Shown: positions 33,567 to 46,440, numbered from the stretch's first letter. The stretch is DNA of 64,000 bases from Episyrphus balteatus (GCF_945859705.1 NC_079137.1:69276277-69340276), one strand, 5' to 3'. Notes: generated by a model from the letters alone, not told the origin. A program made the numbers and translations.

Positions 33567-34911
33567 GAGCCGATTTTTCAATCTTTTAATAAACCAGTCA
33601 GTTAACTGCTCGACGATAACTGCTATCTGATTGTTTATTAGGCTCATAAACAATCACGTAACAACGTTAAATTTTTCAATCAAGAAAAATCTATTCTACA
33701 GAATAACAAAAACAATGTCAAATTCAAAAATATTCAAAATTAAACGTCATTTTTATTCATAGGTAGTGATTCAGTTATTTATTACCATTTTTTTAGAGTT
33801 CAAATTGCTTAAATTTTTAAGACTTTTTATACAGAAATTTGAAAAATGTAGGTACCTACCTACCTACTATATGGGTACAGAAAAAAAAAATTTTAAAAAT
33901 AAAATTCGTTTTTTAAAAAAATGATATAAAATCTGAAATCAAATTGCCATCTCAAAACAAGCATGCAGTTTTGATTGATATATTAAGATGCATTTTTAGA
34001 AAAAAAATTTTCAAAATCGTTTTTTAAAAAACTAATTTTTTATAAATAATTTTTTGGAAAAAAGTTATAAAATAAAATTGGTATGCCATTTTGTAGAAAT
34101 CACTAATCAACATCTACACATAAAATTTCAAAAAAACTCAATGTTCCGTTTTCAAAAATTTGATTTTTCAAAAAAAAGTTTTCTAAAATTTTTAAAAATC
34201 CAAAAATTATTTTTTTCAAAATTTTATTTTTGGCTTATATTTAAATAATATAAATGTTTCTTCTTTCGTTGAAATCGAATAAGCATTTTCGGAGATAATC
34301 GGATTTGAAAAAATCATTTGGAAGATATGAAGAACTGCTTCATCTTCCCTTAGTCCTTCCTTCAAATGCAGACAAGATCATTTACAATTAAATTGTGAAA
34401 TCGAGAGTAAAATAGAAAATAGTAGACATCTAAAATTATGACTGAAGAAAAAAAAAACAATCTAATAGACTGAATTAGAACACTATCAAATAGAAAAAAC
34501 TATTTGAATAAAAAACTATTCGAATGAAAATAGTAACTGAATGAATGACTGAATGATTCAAAACTATCGAATGAATGGATAATTTACAACTATCGATAGT
34601 TTGATAGTTTTTATTCGATAGTTCCCAGTTCCCATCACTATTCATAACTGTTTTTGTTTTCTTGTGTTCCACTGTATTTTTTTTTTCAAAATTTCTTTCA
34701 AAACAGCTTTGACAATTGACACAATATTTTTGTTGAGATTATTCCTTAGAATAAATTTTGTTCATCTCTGAAAGAAGCATATAGTTTTATTCCTCTATTA
34801 AATGTTTTATTCTAGGAATAAGCTATATCTGACTGTTGAAAAATTAATTTTCTCTCTATTCGGTGAATAAGTACTAACTGACTGTTTATCTGACTATGGA
34901 AAAATTGGCCC
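33567..34911. mobile_element. PIF/Harbinger-type non-autonomous element
   Basis: 1345 bp. The left end GAGCCGATTTTTCAAT and the right-end complement GGGCCAATTTTTCCAT match, followed by a second shared stretch (ATAAAC-CAGTCAGTTA). TTA flanks both sides (33564-33566 and 34912-34914). The interior holds a 520-bp segment also present at 39868-40354, and a zone rich in ACTATCGAAT-type words at 34480-34640. No transposase. Confidence 0.7.
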
Positions 34912-34914
34912 TTA

Positions 34915-37900
34915 AATAAAAGCTTTTCTAATATGCTCTACGAAAAAGGGGTCCACCCTGCCTTCAATTCGTTATTTTATTTCTTAATATTGATAAAAAA
35001 ATGTTACCAATGATTATCATGTATTAAAAGAATTAATGACAAAACAGGTCACTGTGGTGTATGAGTAATATTTTTTACACTTTTTTTTTATTTTCATATT
35101 AAATACAATATGATTATTGCTAATGGAATTTTGGTTTAATTGATTTATTTTCTTCGCCTTTTTATTTTTTCCATCTCTTATTTTGCTGCATAGTAAGACA
35201 AAGATGTCTTTTGGTTTTTGTTTTTCCTCGGAAATTCATTGAATCAATTTGAGATATTTTTCTTCTTGTTTACCTACTGAGATGAACAATTCTTAGGAAA
35301 ATAACTTCAAATCATTTCAGTAGAGTTTGAAAACATGATCTAAAAGTTCGTTTGGAATCATCTATGTTTCTGAAGTCACATACATATAAGTGGAATTAAT
35401 TTTCATTGAAAAAAGAGGTTGTCTGTAAAGCCGGTTTACGGACGTCGCCGTCGTAAGAAAACATGTTGTGTGCATTTGTTTAAAATGAGTCAATTGAAGC
35501 TTTTATTTATTTCAAACAATCATAAGTTTACAAGAAAATGCTAAAAAATTTCCTTTTTTTTTCTTTTCTCAATATCTTCTAAAGAATAAAACCATTTTAA
35601 AATTTTTACAATGCGCAAAAACTATTGAAATAATTTATTAAAAACAATCATTTCTTATGAAAAAAGTGAAAAAATCACTTAAATCACCCAAAAATCCATT
35701 TTCTTTTTAAAGATAAAAAAGATAAAAATAAAAAAAACGGTTAAAAACGGTCAAAAAGCTTGATACAAAAAAACTTGTTTTTCCCGTTATTAGGTCAAAA
35801 ACTTTTTTAAAATACCAATTTATAGTTATAGTTATAGTTATAGACTACATAGTTTTAGACTACATGTTCTATAAGTTTGAGATTTTTTAAACGCTACGAA
35901 AAATTTAAAAAAAAAAAAAAACTTACCCAAAAATACCCCAAAAAAGTAGGTGTTTTTTCCAAAATTCATATTTCGAAACGCAGAGACTTGAAAAAAAGTT
36001 CGTTATAAACCCCTAACATTTTTTTTTTACTATCTTTCGAATGACGTTTTTAAAATTGTAAAAAAAAATGTCCCTTACCTATAATCACTATACTTTGTCA
36101 AAGGTCTACCTCATGTTTTAGTTTTAAAAAACCATTTATAACTTGGTTTTGAAACTTTTTTTAGAATTTTTTCACCACTATTGTCAGCCTTACAATAAAT
36201 TTATCTATCGATTAAAAAAAAAATCAACTTTCTACAACTTTGCGTTTAGAAAACAGCCACTTTTTTCAATTTTGTTTTACCTCTATTTCCTTATTAAATG
36301 ACAGAATTTTTAAAAATCCTTAATGTCTTTTCAACTTTAGGTTAATATCATTTAAATAAGCTATAGAAGATTTTTGTATCTCTAATAGTTTATTTTTAAT
36401 TTTGAATTAAAATTTTTGCCACACATCTAAAAATTAAAAGTGGAACGGGAGAAAATGACGTCACTTTTTCGTGGTGGCTGCCATGGTTCATCGATTTATA
36501 AGACCTTATCACGTCAAAAATAAAAATAATTGTCCTTGAAATAAAAACCAAAACAATATTGGTAGAAAAATTCACAACAACTCCTGAAAATAGCTTTGAA
36601 TTAGTTTTGACATAGAAATCCATTAGAGCACACACTATATCACATCTTTAATCAGAAATTGAATTTCCATTCAACAATAATTATTTTCTAAAATAGAAAT
36701 AGGTATATTGTGAAAATGCATCATCCTTTTTGACATTATTTCAACAGAAAACTCTCAAACCGCACATCGAATGGAAATATTATAGTAGAAATATAACCCA
36801 AGGCTTTTTGCTAAATACCAATCAATTTCAAATTAAAAATAAACTGAAAATACAGTGAATGACTCTCATTAATTTTTGTTCTAGTTTTTGCACAGAAGTT
36901 TTCAATCATACATATAACCTCTCTCAATAAAAAGAGACACTATTACAAAAACAATCATTATCGTCAACGTCAGCATCATCATCATCAACATCATCGTTGT
37001 CAAAAGTCAAATGAGCTTCAAAAATATTTCATTCAGTCAACCAAAAACCAACAATCAATTTGCAATTCAATTATCCTTCAGCAGTTAACTAACTATAACA
37101 CACAGGAGCAGTTACAAAAATCTATAGAATAACGGAATATAACCCATTCTAGTAGAAATTCCATTTTGGTTACTGTAATAATTCATCATAGGACTTTTTG
37201 AGGGGGAGTACCTTACTTCTATCAAGGAATTGTTGATGTTCATTTTTTATTTAAGTATAAGTACTCAACTCCTTCTCATATATCTACACAGGACGTTGCC
37301 ATATAGTCGACTTGAGTTTTCGGTGTCGTTGACTATGATGACGTTAAAATGCAAAATATCTAACAAAAAAAAAGAAAGAAGAAGGAAACAAAAAAACAAA
37401 CAAGACTCTACGAGAACAACTTGAATCTTTAACACAGGAAAAGCTCATAACATAGGAGTACCTATAACCTTACAGGATGCAATCCTTATGTTTGTGTTTC
37501 TCAAGAGCACCACAGCACACATCGAGTGTACCAGTGCCAGGAGCAGAGAGCACAGAGAAGAGAACCCACTTTAAATACTTTTCAATGGCCATTCATTCGG
37601 GATTCCATTCATAATTACTAACTTTAATGTTCATATTATTCGAGGACTTACATATATCGTGTGCACTTGTGCCTGAGGGAAGTCGTAGCAATCTATAGGC
37701 TGTAAGCTGTAGGCTTTTGGCTTCTCCCAGCATAATGTTCATAATGCAAAAAATTCCTTATAAACGTGGTAGAGAAGGCATAGAGGTATACAAATAGTAA
37801 TATTTGAAATGGATTTACTTATGTTTGCTTTTTATGATTATCTTTGTATGTGTGTGTGTAGAAAGGACTTTTTTTTTGTTGTTTGAGATTTTGAAATATA

Positions 37901-38901
37901 TGAAAAACCATTTATCCTTCCCTTCGAACTTTGCAAAATCAACATTTATATGCTGATTAAAATCCATTTGAATCCAGGAAAATCGAATGAACCTTCATAT
38001 TTTGGCAGGAAATTCACACACACGACATAAATAACATAATCCTTTTGGACAACTTTTTGAGGGAAAATAACACTCAATCGGTTTATGGATGACTGCCTGC
38101 TGCCTGCATCTTCTTCTATCTCGACTGGGAATTCATTATCCTCATATAAATTTGATGCACCCCAGACAGAAGATATAGAAAAAGGACGAAAATCCTTTTT
38201 CATTGATATTATTCATTTGCATTAAATGCAATTTGATATAATTGAAGTGATGAAAAGGACGATGAGACTCCTTCCACCTTTCAGTCAGTTTCACTTCATA
38301 TAAATCATCTACTTCAGAAGTTACTTTATTTAGTTATGAGGCTGATGTGTGTGTAAGGAATTCAATTCTGTGTGTTAGTTGTTTCTCTTGAATAGCATCC
38401 AACCAGAGGACGAACAATGAAGTGCAATGTTGTTGAAAATTCTCAGACATCACCTATGATGAAAATTGTCCCAAATGGCTTCAATATCATTTGAGAATTG
38501 AGATGAGGTTGGAATTTTTTGGTCATATAGTCTGGGGAGAGTTTTGTGGAGACTTCTTGTTTTTTTTGTTTGGGGAAAACCGAATGCATAATGAAGTCAA
38601 CCACAGAGATATGACAGTAAAAGTGTCAGGAGTTTAAAATTTCTGACCAAAAGATATAGACTTTGAGATGAAGAAGAATATTTTTGTATCAAAAAGGAGG
38701 TTCACTTTAAGGTACTATTTTAATTTTAGAACACTACCTAGGTTAAAATTTAATACAGTTTTAAGTAAGTCAATGAATTTGATCAAGAAGAAAAAGCAAT
38801 CCAAATTTATTTGGATATTAAATTCTAAGCCAAATTTAAGAACAAATAAAAAAGTATTTGAAATCAATTATTTTCACTAACTAATTATTGTGGGGAGAAA
38901 A
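34915..38901. other. No gene seen; AT-rich spacer
   Basis: It has (TTATAG)n at about 35820-35845, (CAT)n near 36972-36995, and long A and T runs. Frames of up to 85 codons show nothing recognisable. GGTGGCTGCCATGG at 36472 resembles GGCGGCCATGG at 48283, both near a GACGTC-type word. Confidence 0.5.
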
Positions 38902-38903
38902 TA

Positions 38904-39408
38904 CACGGAGAAAAAAAGGGCACTTCAAATCCCACCGTCCTAAGAACAATACAATTTCCGCTTAAAAAAGGTGGAATTCGCTTAAATTCTGTAAAACTTA
39001 AGGTGAATTCATTTCATTTTAAAATAAATTTTCATCTTAAAAAAAAACGAATAAAAATAGAAATTTAAAAATTATCGCCAGACTTCAGCTTTAGTTGCAG
39101 ATTATAATAATACTTATTTACAACAGTGAGATGAGCTGATGGTTAAGCACGCGCTCCTAGTGATCCAACAGCTGTAAAAAATCGATCTGCAGTGGCTGGC
39201 AATTTTTCTTTTAATAAAAAATGTTTTTTTTTTCACATGAAAATAAGATGTTTTTCCGGTAAAATTAAGTAGATTTATTTTAAATTTGCACATTCAAGAA
39301 ATTAAGGAGATTTGTCCGCTTAATCATCTTGTTGAAAAACCATGCAAAAGTCCGCTTATTTTAATATATGGAATCCGTTTGTTTTTAAGGTGGTCTTTTT
39401 TTTCCGTG
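38904..39408. mobile_element. 505-bp TA-flanked MITE with CACGGARAAAAAA ends
   Basis: The left end CACGGAGAAAAAAAGGGCAC and the right end, the complement of CACGGAAAAAAAAGACCACC, form inverted repeats of about 20 bp. TA flanks both sides (38902-38903 and 39409-39410). The phrase CGCTTAAATT / GTCCGCTTA recurs inside. No coding frame. TA target and length suggest a Tc1/mariner-driven MITE. Confidence 0.75.
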
Positions 39409-39485
39409 TATGATTCCAAAAACTGAGATTTCTCAAATATGATAAATAAATGTACTGTCGATAATACTAATATGTAATAAATGAG

Positions 39486-39790
39486 CTTACTCAAGTAGCA
39501 CAAAAGTTTAAAATACACCAAAATATTTGGGGTATTTTTTGCACTTTCGTGATATGCATTTTGAATATAAAAAATATACCATTTTCTCGTATATAATAAA
39601 CTCCGCTGGTTAAAAAATTAAACCGATTTTGGTATATAAATAGAGCTAGTGGTATAAAAAATGAACTGGTTTTTGGTGAAAAATTATTCCTTTGAAATTG
39701 AAAAATACACAATAAATCTATGGATAAAATACACCATTTAAATTATTCTGATTTATAATTTGAACCAAAGTTTATTTTTTTAACCTTAAA
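39486..39790. repeat. ACTCAAGTAGCAC repeat, left copy
   Basis: It starts TTACTCAAGTAGCAC, and words such as ATACACCA and GGTATA recur. The complement GTGCTACTTGAGTAA ends a similar TACACCA-rich segment at 48340-48633. They are probably two copies of one repeat family in opposite orientation, and not the ends of one element. Confidence 0.45.
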
Positions 39791-39867
39791 TAGTTTGATG
39801 AATTAAAATGTACACTATTTCTTATGAAAATAAAATGCACGACTGGGTCGCACGAACTTGCTCTTAG

Positions 39868-40354
39868 AGTTAAAGTTGCTTAAATTTTTAAGACTTTTTA
39901 TATAGAAATTTGGAAAAAAAAAATAAAATTCGTTTTTTTAAAAAATAAAATAAATACTGAAATCCAATTGCCCTCCAAAACAAGTATGCAGTTTTGATTG
40001 ATATATTAAGATGCATTTTTAGAAAAAAAAATTTCAAAACCGTTAGAGGCGTTTTTTAAAAAACTAATTTTTTATAAATAATTTTTTGGAAAAAAAGTTT
40101 TAAAATAAAATTGGTATGCCATTTTGTAGAAATCACTAATCAACATCTAGAAACAAAATTTCAAAAAAATTCAATGTCCCGTTTTCGAAAATTTGATTTT
40201 TCAAAAAAAAATTTTCAAAATTTTTTTAAAAATCCAAAAATTATTTTTTTGGAAATTTTATTTCTGGTTTATATTTGAAGTATGTAAATGCTTCTTTACA
40301 AAAAGTTTCGTTGAAATCAAATGATTAGTTTCGGAGATAATCGGATTTGAAAAA
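39868..40354. repeat. About 500-bp segment shared with 33798-34317
   Basis: The same sequence in the same orientation is present in both places. Examples are TTGCTTAAATTTTTAAGACT, GCAGTTTTGATTGATATATT, GGTATGCCATTTTGTAGAAA and TTCGGAGATAATCGGATTTG. Differences are scattered substitutions and small indels, including an insertion with GTAGGTACCTACC at 33848 in the other copy. The two copies sit in different inverted-repeat elements. Confidence 0.8.
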
Positions 40355-40647
40355 AACGGTTCTATGGCAGGTACCGTTAATAATGATTTTCAAAAAAAAA
40401 TTTTTCCATTAGCAAATAGACCTTATCTTAAAACTTATATTTGAATTTTTTAAACAAAATCGTTAGAGCCGTTTTTGAGCAATTTGAACTTTACTAAAAT
40501 CGGTATATGACAAGTACCGTTATGTTTGGTCCAAAAAAATTAATTCCGAAAACCCCTCTGGAGAGTCTCCAAAAAATGCTACATACCAAGTTTGAAGTCA
40601 ATCGGTCCATCCGTTTAGGCTGTAGCTCCTTATACAGACAGACAGAC

Positions 40648-40915
40648 TGTTCGATTGAAGATGGGAAGGAAAATAAAAGACTGAATAAAAGTCCAATTCA
40701 AAATCAGGAACGTTTAAATGTTTATTCCTCAAAATTCTTAATATTAATAATTCAGATACAAAAATAGAAAACGAAAATATTTATAATATTCGACAGTTGA
40801 AAATATACAAAACATATTTTTTAAGCACAGTACTTTGGAACAAGTATATTCTGTATTAACATAAACAAATATTCTGATGTATATCATACACATGATCCAG
40901 TCCATATCTTCAACA
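40648..40915 (-). repeat. BEL 3' LTR
   Basis: 268 bp, matching 46502-46769 throughout by eye. On the minus strand it holds ATTATAAATATTT and GGAATAAAC, plausible TATA and polyadenylation elements. Confidence 0.94.
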
Positions 40916-41094
40916 TACCGGCCCCGCTGATAGATCATCAGAAAGAAAAAAAAAAAAAAAATTGTTAATGCATAAAGATCAACCTTGCCATTGCTAAGTG
41001 GTGATTTCTGGCCGCCACTTACTCGGCCTACAATGACAGGGTTTTCACTCTAAGCCATTAACTCAAGAATACTTCTTTTGTTGATGCATTGATT

Positions 41095-44000
41095 TTAGTA
41101 ACACGATTTAATTGGGTCACAGTCTGGTAATAAGCATATTTTGCTAATAGGTCTTTTACATATTCCATTAGAGTTTCGGATTGATACAACTCTTACAACA
41201 TTATCCAATCCAGGATGAACTGCAACAATTCGACCTAATTGCCACTGAATTGAAGGTATTTGATCATTCTTGATTATAACCAAATCATTAATGCCGACAT
41301 TTCGTTCCATTTTCAACCATTTTGGGCGTGATTGTAAACGACCTATATAGTCTTTTTTCCATCGTTTTACAAATCCTTGCTTCATTTTTTGTATAAGATC
41401 AAAACGATTTAAAGGACTTATAGTTGTGTCAATCAAATTACTTTCTGGTGGAGAAAATAACTGTTCACCAATAAGGAAATGTCCAGGTGTTAGAGGTTCC
41501 AAATCATCGGGATCGTTTGTAAGTGGACATAACGGTCGAGAATTCAATACAGCTTCGATTTGACATAGCAATGTAGATATTTCTTCGTAAGTCAAGGTAG
41601 ATGTTCCAATCACTCTTTTAAGATGGTATTTGATGGATTTAACTCCAGCCTCCCAAAGACCACCAAAATTAGGTGAAGCTGGAGGAATAAAATGCCAAGA
41701 GATATTTAGATTACTCAACGTTGGCAAAAGGTCCTTTTCAACAGTTTTTTGGAATTCCAATTTATTACGTTTAAGGATCTTATCTGCACCAACGAAATTA
41801 GTTCCGTTATCACTGTAAATATGAGAACAGTATCCACGGCGAGCGACAAATCGATAAAATGCTGCAAGGAAAGATTGTGATGACAAGTCACTGACTGCTT
41901 CAATATGAATTGCTTTAGTACAAAAACAGATAAAAATACATATGTAGCCTTTTCTTGAAGTTATTCCTCTTCCTTTAGCTGGACGAATGTTAATTGGACC
42001 AGCATAATCAATGCCTGTATGAGTAAAAGGACGAGTAAACTGTACTCTTGGAGATGGTAAATTACCCATTAGTTGTTGACAAGGTTTTGGATTATGACGA
42101 AAGCAGGTGATACATTTATTTATCTCAGCACGTACAGCATTTCGAGCATTCAAAATCCAATACTTTTTTCTGATAAACGATAGAGTTATTTGAATGCCAC
42201 CATGAAGAGTATTTGAATGTGCTTGTCTTATAATAAGATTCGTGAAATGATGTCGAGCAGGTAAGATGATTGGATGTTTCCGTTCAGTAGATAAATTAGA
42301 CTGTTCTAATCGTCCTCCAACAACTATGATGCCATCAGAGTTCTTTTCTGGATTCAGTGTAAGGAACTGTCTATGATGTGAAAAATTCTTTTTCGAATTC
42401 AAATGCTCCAGATCATTAGGAAACGATAAAGCTTGCACAACTTTTATCCAATAGAGTGTCCAAATTTGAATATCTTCGGTAGATATAGGTTTAGTTATGC
42501 GATTAGATTTTTCTTTCTGACGTGCGTTAAAAGCAAATCTAGAACACAAAACGGATAGCCTTATAAGCTTATTAAAAGTCGAAAATCTTTCGATGAAATC
42601 ATCTGAGACCGTGATTGTAAGGATGTATTTAGTTTTTACTTCGGCAAATATTTCATCATCATTGACGTCGTCATAAGTAGTATTTAAATTCAGGATTTGA
42701 GTATCGTTTTGCTTTAAAATTAATGGTCCTTCCCACCACAGCTTGTAATCAATCAGGTCATTGGGATACATTCCCCTGGTAGCACAATCTGATGGGTTTT
42801 GAGCGGTTGGAATGTGATGCCATTGTTGAACAGATATCGTATCCAAAATTTTGGACACTCTGTTAGCAACGAAAACTTTCCATCGATTGACATCCCCATT
42901 CAACCATGCTAAAACAATTTTAGAATCTGTATAAGCAAAAATATTTTTGTCAGAGATATTGATGTTCAATCCGGATTTTATGTGTTTCAGCAATTTGGTG
43001 AGAAGTAAAGCTCCACATAATTCAAGCCTTGGTATGGATAAAGGTTTAACAGGTGAAACTTTAGTTTTTGATGTCAACAGCGTAACATGTATAGAGCCAT
43101 CAGATGATATTGTTTTTAGATATACAACAGCTGCATAAGCATTTGAAGATGCATCACAATACGCATGTAATTGAAAAGAATGGTTAGTAGACATTGTTTT
43201 AAGCCATCTCGGAATTCGAATAGATGGCAAGTCTTTTAGACCATTAAGGAAATTTTGCCAGTCATTTTGTAGTTCATTGGGAATCTCATCATCCCAATCA
43301 AGTTTAAAAAACCATAAACGCTTTAAAATGATTTTAGCGACAACAATAATGGGGGAAATCCAACCACTTGGATCATATAACCGGGCAATAACGGACATAA
43401 CTGATCTTTTTGTTTTAGGTAAATTGGTAAGGTCAAACTTCAAACTGAATGAAAGGTTATCTTCAACAGGTTGCCAATAAATACCGAGCGCTTTAACAGT
43501 TTCGTTTTTATTGAGAGATAAAAGTTGTTGAATCTCACGAGCTTCAGGTGGAACTGATGATAATATCTGGGGACAATTACTTGCCCATTTTCTTAATTCA
43601 AAACCACCTGCTTTCAAAAGAGTATTTAATTCATTTTGTAATTTAGAAGCATACCTTGAATCATCTCCGCCAGAAAAAATATCATCTACATAGATATCGG
43701 TTAAAAGTACTTTTGCAGCTAATGGAAACGTTTCTTGCTCATCAGATGCTAATTGATGAAGAGTCTTGATAGCTAGATATGGTGAACAGGAACCTCCAAA
43801 CATCACAGTGTTAATAGCATAATCTTGCATTGGTTCATCTAGATTGTTTCTCCAAATTATGCGTTGAAATTCAGCATCGGCTTGAGGCAGTTGGATTTGA
43901 CGATACATCTGTGCGATATCTGCGCTGAATGCAACTTTGTGGAAACGCCAGTTCAAGATTACATTGATTACGTCATTTTGTAAAGCAGGTCCAGTAAATA

Positions 44001-46440
44001 AGATGTCGTTTAGAGAATTTCCATTTGTCGTCTTTTTAGACGCATCAAAGACGACTCGCAATTTGGTAGTTGAACTATCTTCTTTTATGACTGCATGATG
44101 CGGGATATAATTGCAATTATATGATATCGAATTAGGAGTGAGATTTTCTATATGGTCTTGTTCAGTAGTGGAAACTCGATGCATATGTCCCTGTTGGACA
44201 TAATCAGCCATGACTTCCTTATATTTTGAGTAGAGTTCTGGGTTCTTGATAAATTTTCTTTCTAGCTGCAATTGACGATTTATTGCTCCTAATCTTGATC
44301 GTCCTAAAACAGCAGATTTATCGACGTATGTTTTGAAAGGTAAACGAACAATAAATCTCCCTTCTTCATTACGACGATAAGTTTCAGCATAAAATGATTC
44401 ACACCATTTTTCATCCGGTGAAAGAATGCGTTTGTCTGGGACACTCTCCAGTTCTAAGAACTTTCGAAACATGGAGTCAATATCGGATCGCAAACAAAAA
44501 TTGGAAATTTTGATATGTTTCGGTTTATCGAAGTTTACTTGGCCTAAGATAACCCATCCAAGTTTAGTTTCTTGTGCGATTGGATCATTACGTGAACCTC
44601 TTCGTAAACCGTTCATCATAATTTGAGCATAGGAGTCTGCCCCTAAGAGAATATCAATTTTCCCAGGTGAATTAAAAGTGGGATCAGCTAGTGGTAGTTT
44701 TTCGAGATGAGGCCAAGATTGAAACGGTATTTTAGAAGTCGGTAAACGACTTGTTATCTTAGGCAATATAAATGCATCTACACTTAATAGCAATTCATCA
44801 CTGGTTGGAGATATAATGTTAATAACAGCGCTACTTCTCGATTTTGTCTCAGATGTAGATGCTAGGCCACTTATGTTCGCACGGATTGGACTTCGAAGTA
44901 ACTTAAGGGTTTGAGCAGTTTGTTCAGTCATTAGATTTGCTTGTGAACCTGAATCCAAAAGTGCTCGGAATCGATGCATAGTATTGTCGTAAGATTTGAC
45001 ATGTACTATGATGGTTGCTAATAACACTTCGCTTTGACTTGATATTGTTGGTTTAACGTGAAAATTGGCATGAGCATTATCTGAATAGGTACTTATTTTG
45101 GATGTTGAGGTTTCAGAGGAAGGTAATTGTTTTGGAAAATGAATAGCAGGATTGTGAAGCAAAGTATTGTGACGATTGCCACATTCAGCACAATTACGAA
45201 TACTGGTACAGTTTTTCATCTGATGGTTATAGGCAAAACAGTTAAAACAATAATTTTGTTTTCGAATTACCTGTTCTCTGTCTGTAGTCGATAAAGCGAG
45301 AAACTTTTTACATTGACGGATGACGTGATCACCTTCACATAAACAACACTTGATTGATAGTTTTGATTCTTTCGGAGTCTTGAAGTGAAAAGCTTTTGGT
45401 TGTTTGGATCTGTTGCTGTTGAAATTATTGAATCCTTGAGATGAGTCCTTCATAGATGATTTAGATACTGACTTCTCCCAATTGGATTTGTTCGGTGTCA
45501 TTTCTTCAATGGTGCGAACTCGAATTTCGATGCAATCAGATATTTCTTTGAAAGTCGGTATATCTTTCTTTTGACCAGAAGATTGCACCCAAAATTCTCG
45601 TGTATCATGAGGAAGTTTTTCAGCCAGATAATACACTAGTATAGGTTCAAAATGTTTCAACTCAAAACCAAATGATTTTAGAACACAGATACATTCTTTG
45701 GATACATTTAGTAACTGAGTCAAACTTGCGGCATCTTCAGACTTGATGATTGGCAAAGAAGAAAATGATTTCATGTGCTTAGAAAAGAGAATACGATTGT
45801 TTTCGTACTTCTCGCATAATAAATTATATGCCTCTTGATAATTTTCAGCTACCAACGGAACTTCTCCAATAATTTTGAGGGCATCACCAGTCAGAGAACT
45901 CCGCAGATAGTAAAATTTTTGGATACAATCGATGGATTGGTTTTCATGAATCATAGATTTGTACAAACTGTTGAACAAGGACCAATTACTATACGTGCCG
46001 TCAAAGGAAGGAAGTTGGATTTTCCCAAGATTTACTTTCTGGCTAGGTATAGTGTTTAACAGTGTTGGATTCATGGTTTGATTTTGTATCCCTTGGAAAT
46101 CCGGTAGGGAATCGGAATGTGGAGCGGGTGGCATGAGAACATAGAGATCATCTTCTAGTTCAGAACGAGCATTAATATAGATCTCTTCAAATCTACTCAT
46201 CCAGTCTTCATCGTTGTACGTCTTAGAGGTTTCATCATCTTCATCGATTATCATGACATGATTTTCTTTGAAGCTGTCGTACTTGGATTGCAATGAAGAA
46301 ATACGATTTTTGATAGATGATGATGTCCTTTTATCTGGTGTAATTTCTCGATATTTGAGAAGGCTCTTTTCAATTTGAATGAGCAAAGATTGTTGCTGAT
46401 TAAAGAGCTTTTCGGACAAGGATCTTGATCTTGTAGTCAT
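41095..46440 (-). CDS. gag-pol: BEL/Pao Gag-Pol polyprotein, single frame
   Basis: 1781 residues from ATG at 46440, 40 nt after the primer binding site. A BEL-type Gag domain (DUF1759-like) spans about residues 130-290, with LPSFDGTYSNW. Zinc knuckles follow, including YCFNCFAYNHQMKNC and CAECGNRH. The protease has D496 in LLDSGSQ (DSG rather than DTG, normal in this group). RT has YVDD at 917-920. RNase H includes YCDASSNAY. The integrase has an HHCC finger (HSNTLHGG…CITC) and the triad D1478, D1544, E1597; the 52-residue gap between the last two is typical of BEL/Pao. The C-terminus is the DUF5641-like tail. No stops or shifts. No env frame. Domain names rest on family knowledge; the motifs are read directly. 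Confidence 0.95.
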   Translation of the reverse strand: MTTRSRSLSEKLFNQQQSLLIQIEKSLLKYREITPDKRTSSSIKNRISSLQSKYDSFKENHVMIIDEDDETSKTYNDEDWMSRFEEIYINARSELEDDLYVLMPPAPHSDSLPDFQGIQNQTMNPTLLNTIPSQKVNLGKIQLPSFDGTYSNWSLFNSLYKSMIHENQSIDCIQKFYYLRSSLTGDALKIIGEVPLVAENYQEAYNLLCEKYENNRILFSKHMKSFSSLPIIKSEDAASLTQLLNVSKECICVLKSFGFELKHFEPILVYYLAEKLPHDTREFWVQSSGQKKDIPTFKEISDCIEIRVRTIEEMTPNKSNWEKSVSKSSMKDSSQGFNNFNSNRSKQPKAFHFKTPKESKLSIKCCLCEGDHVIRQCKKFLALSTTDREQVIRKQNYCFNCFAYNHQMKNCTSIRNCAECGNRHNTLLHNPAIHFPKQLPSSETSTSKISTYSDNAHANFHVKPTISSQSEVLLATIIVHVKSYDNTMHRFRALLDSGSQANLMTEQTAQTLKLLRSPIRANISGLASTSETKSRSSAVINIISPTSDELLLSVDAFILPKITSRLPTSKIPFQSWPHLEKLPLADPTFNSPGKIDILLGADSYAQIMMNGLRRGSRNDPIAQETKLGWVILGQVNFDKPKHIKISNFCLRSDIDSMFRKFLELESVPDKRILSPDEKWCESFYAETYRRNEEGRFIVRLPFKTYVDKSAVLGRSRLGAINRQLQLERKFIKNPELYSKYKEVMADYVQQGHMHRVSTTEQDHIENLTPNSISYNCNYIPHHAVIKEDSSTTKLRVVFDASKKTTNGNSLNDILFTGPALQNDVINVILNWRFHKVAFSADIAQMYRQIQLPQADAEFQRIIWRNNLDEPMQDYAINTVMFGGSCSPYLAIKTLHQLASDEQETFPLAAKVLLTDIYVDDIFSGGDDSRYASKLQNELNTLLKAGGFELRKWASNCPQILSSVPPEAREIQQLLSLNKNETVKALGIYWQPVEDNLSFSLKFDLTNLPKTKRSVMSVIARLYDPSGWISPIIVVAKIILKRLWFFKLDWDDEIPNELQNDWQNFLNGLKDLPSIRIPRWLKTMSTNHSFQLHAYCDASSNAYAAVVYLKTISSDGSIHVTLLTSKTKVSPVKPLSIPRLELCGALLLTKLLKHIKSGLNINISDKNIFAYTDSKIVLAWLNGDVNRWKVFVANRVSKILDTISVQQWHHIPTAQNPSDCATRGMYPNDLIDYKLWWEGPLILKQNDTQILNLNTTYDDVNDDEIFAEVKTKYILTITVSDDFIERFSTFNKLIRLSVLCSRFAFNARQKEKSNRITKPISTEDIQIWTLYWIKVVQALSFPNDLEHLNSKKNFSHHRQFLTLNPEKNSDGIIVVGGRLEQSNLSTERKHPIILPARHHFTNLIIRQAHSNTLHGGIQITLSFIRKKYWILNARNAVRAEINKCITCFRHNPKPCQQLMGNLPSPRVQFTRPFTHTGIDYAGPINIRPAKGRGITSRKGYICIFICFCTKAIHIEAVSDLSSQSFLAAFYRFVARRGYCSHIYSDNGTNFVGADKILKRNKLEFQKTVEKDLLPTLSNLNISWHFIPPASPNFGGLWEAGVKSIKYHLKRVIGTSTLTYEEISTLLCQIEAVLNSRPLCPLTNDPDDLEPLTPGHFLIGEQLFSPPESNLIDTTISPLNRFDLIQKMKQGFVKRWKKDYIGRLQSRPKWLKMERNVGINDLVIIKNDQIPSIQWQLGRIVAVHPGLDNVVRVVSIRNSNGICKRPISKICLLPDCDPIKSCY

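Noticed and set aside
39126..39200. tRNA-derived SINE within the MITE (GAGCTGATGGTTAAGC and AATCGATCTG)
   Set aside because: The A-box and B-box matches have several mismatches each, and there is no cloverleaf or poly(A) tail.
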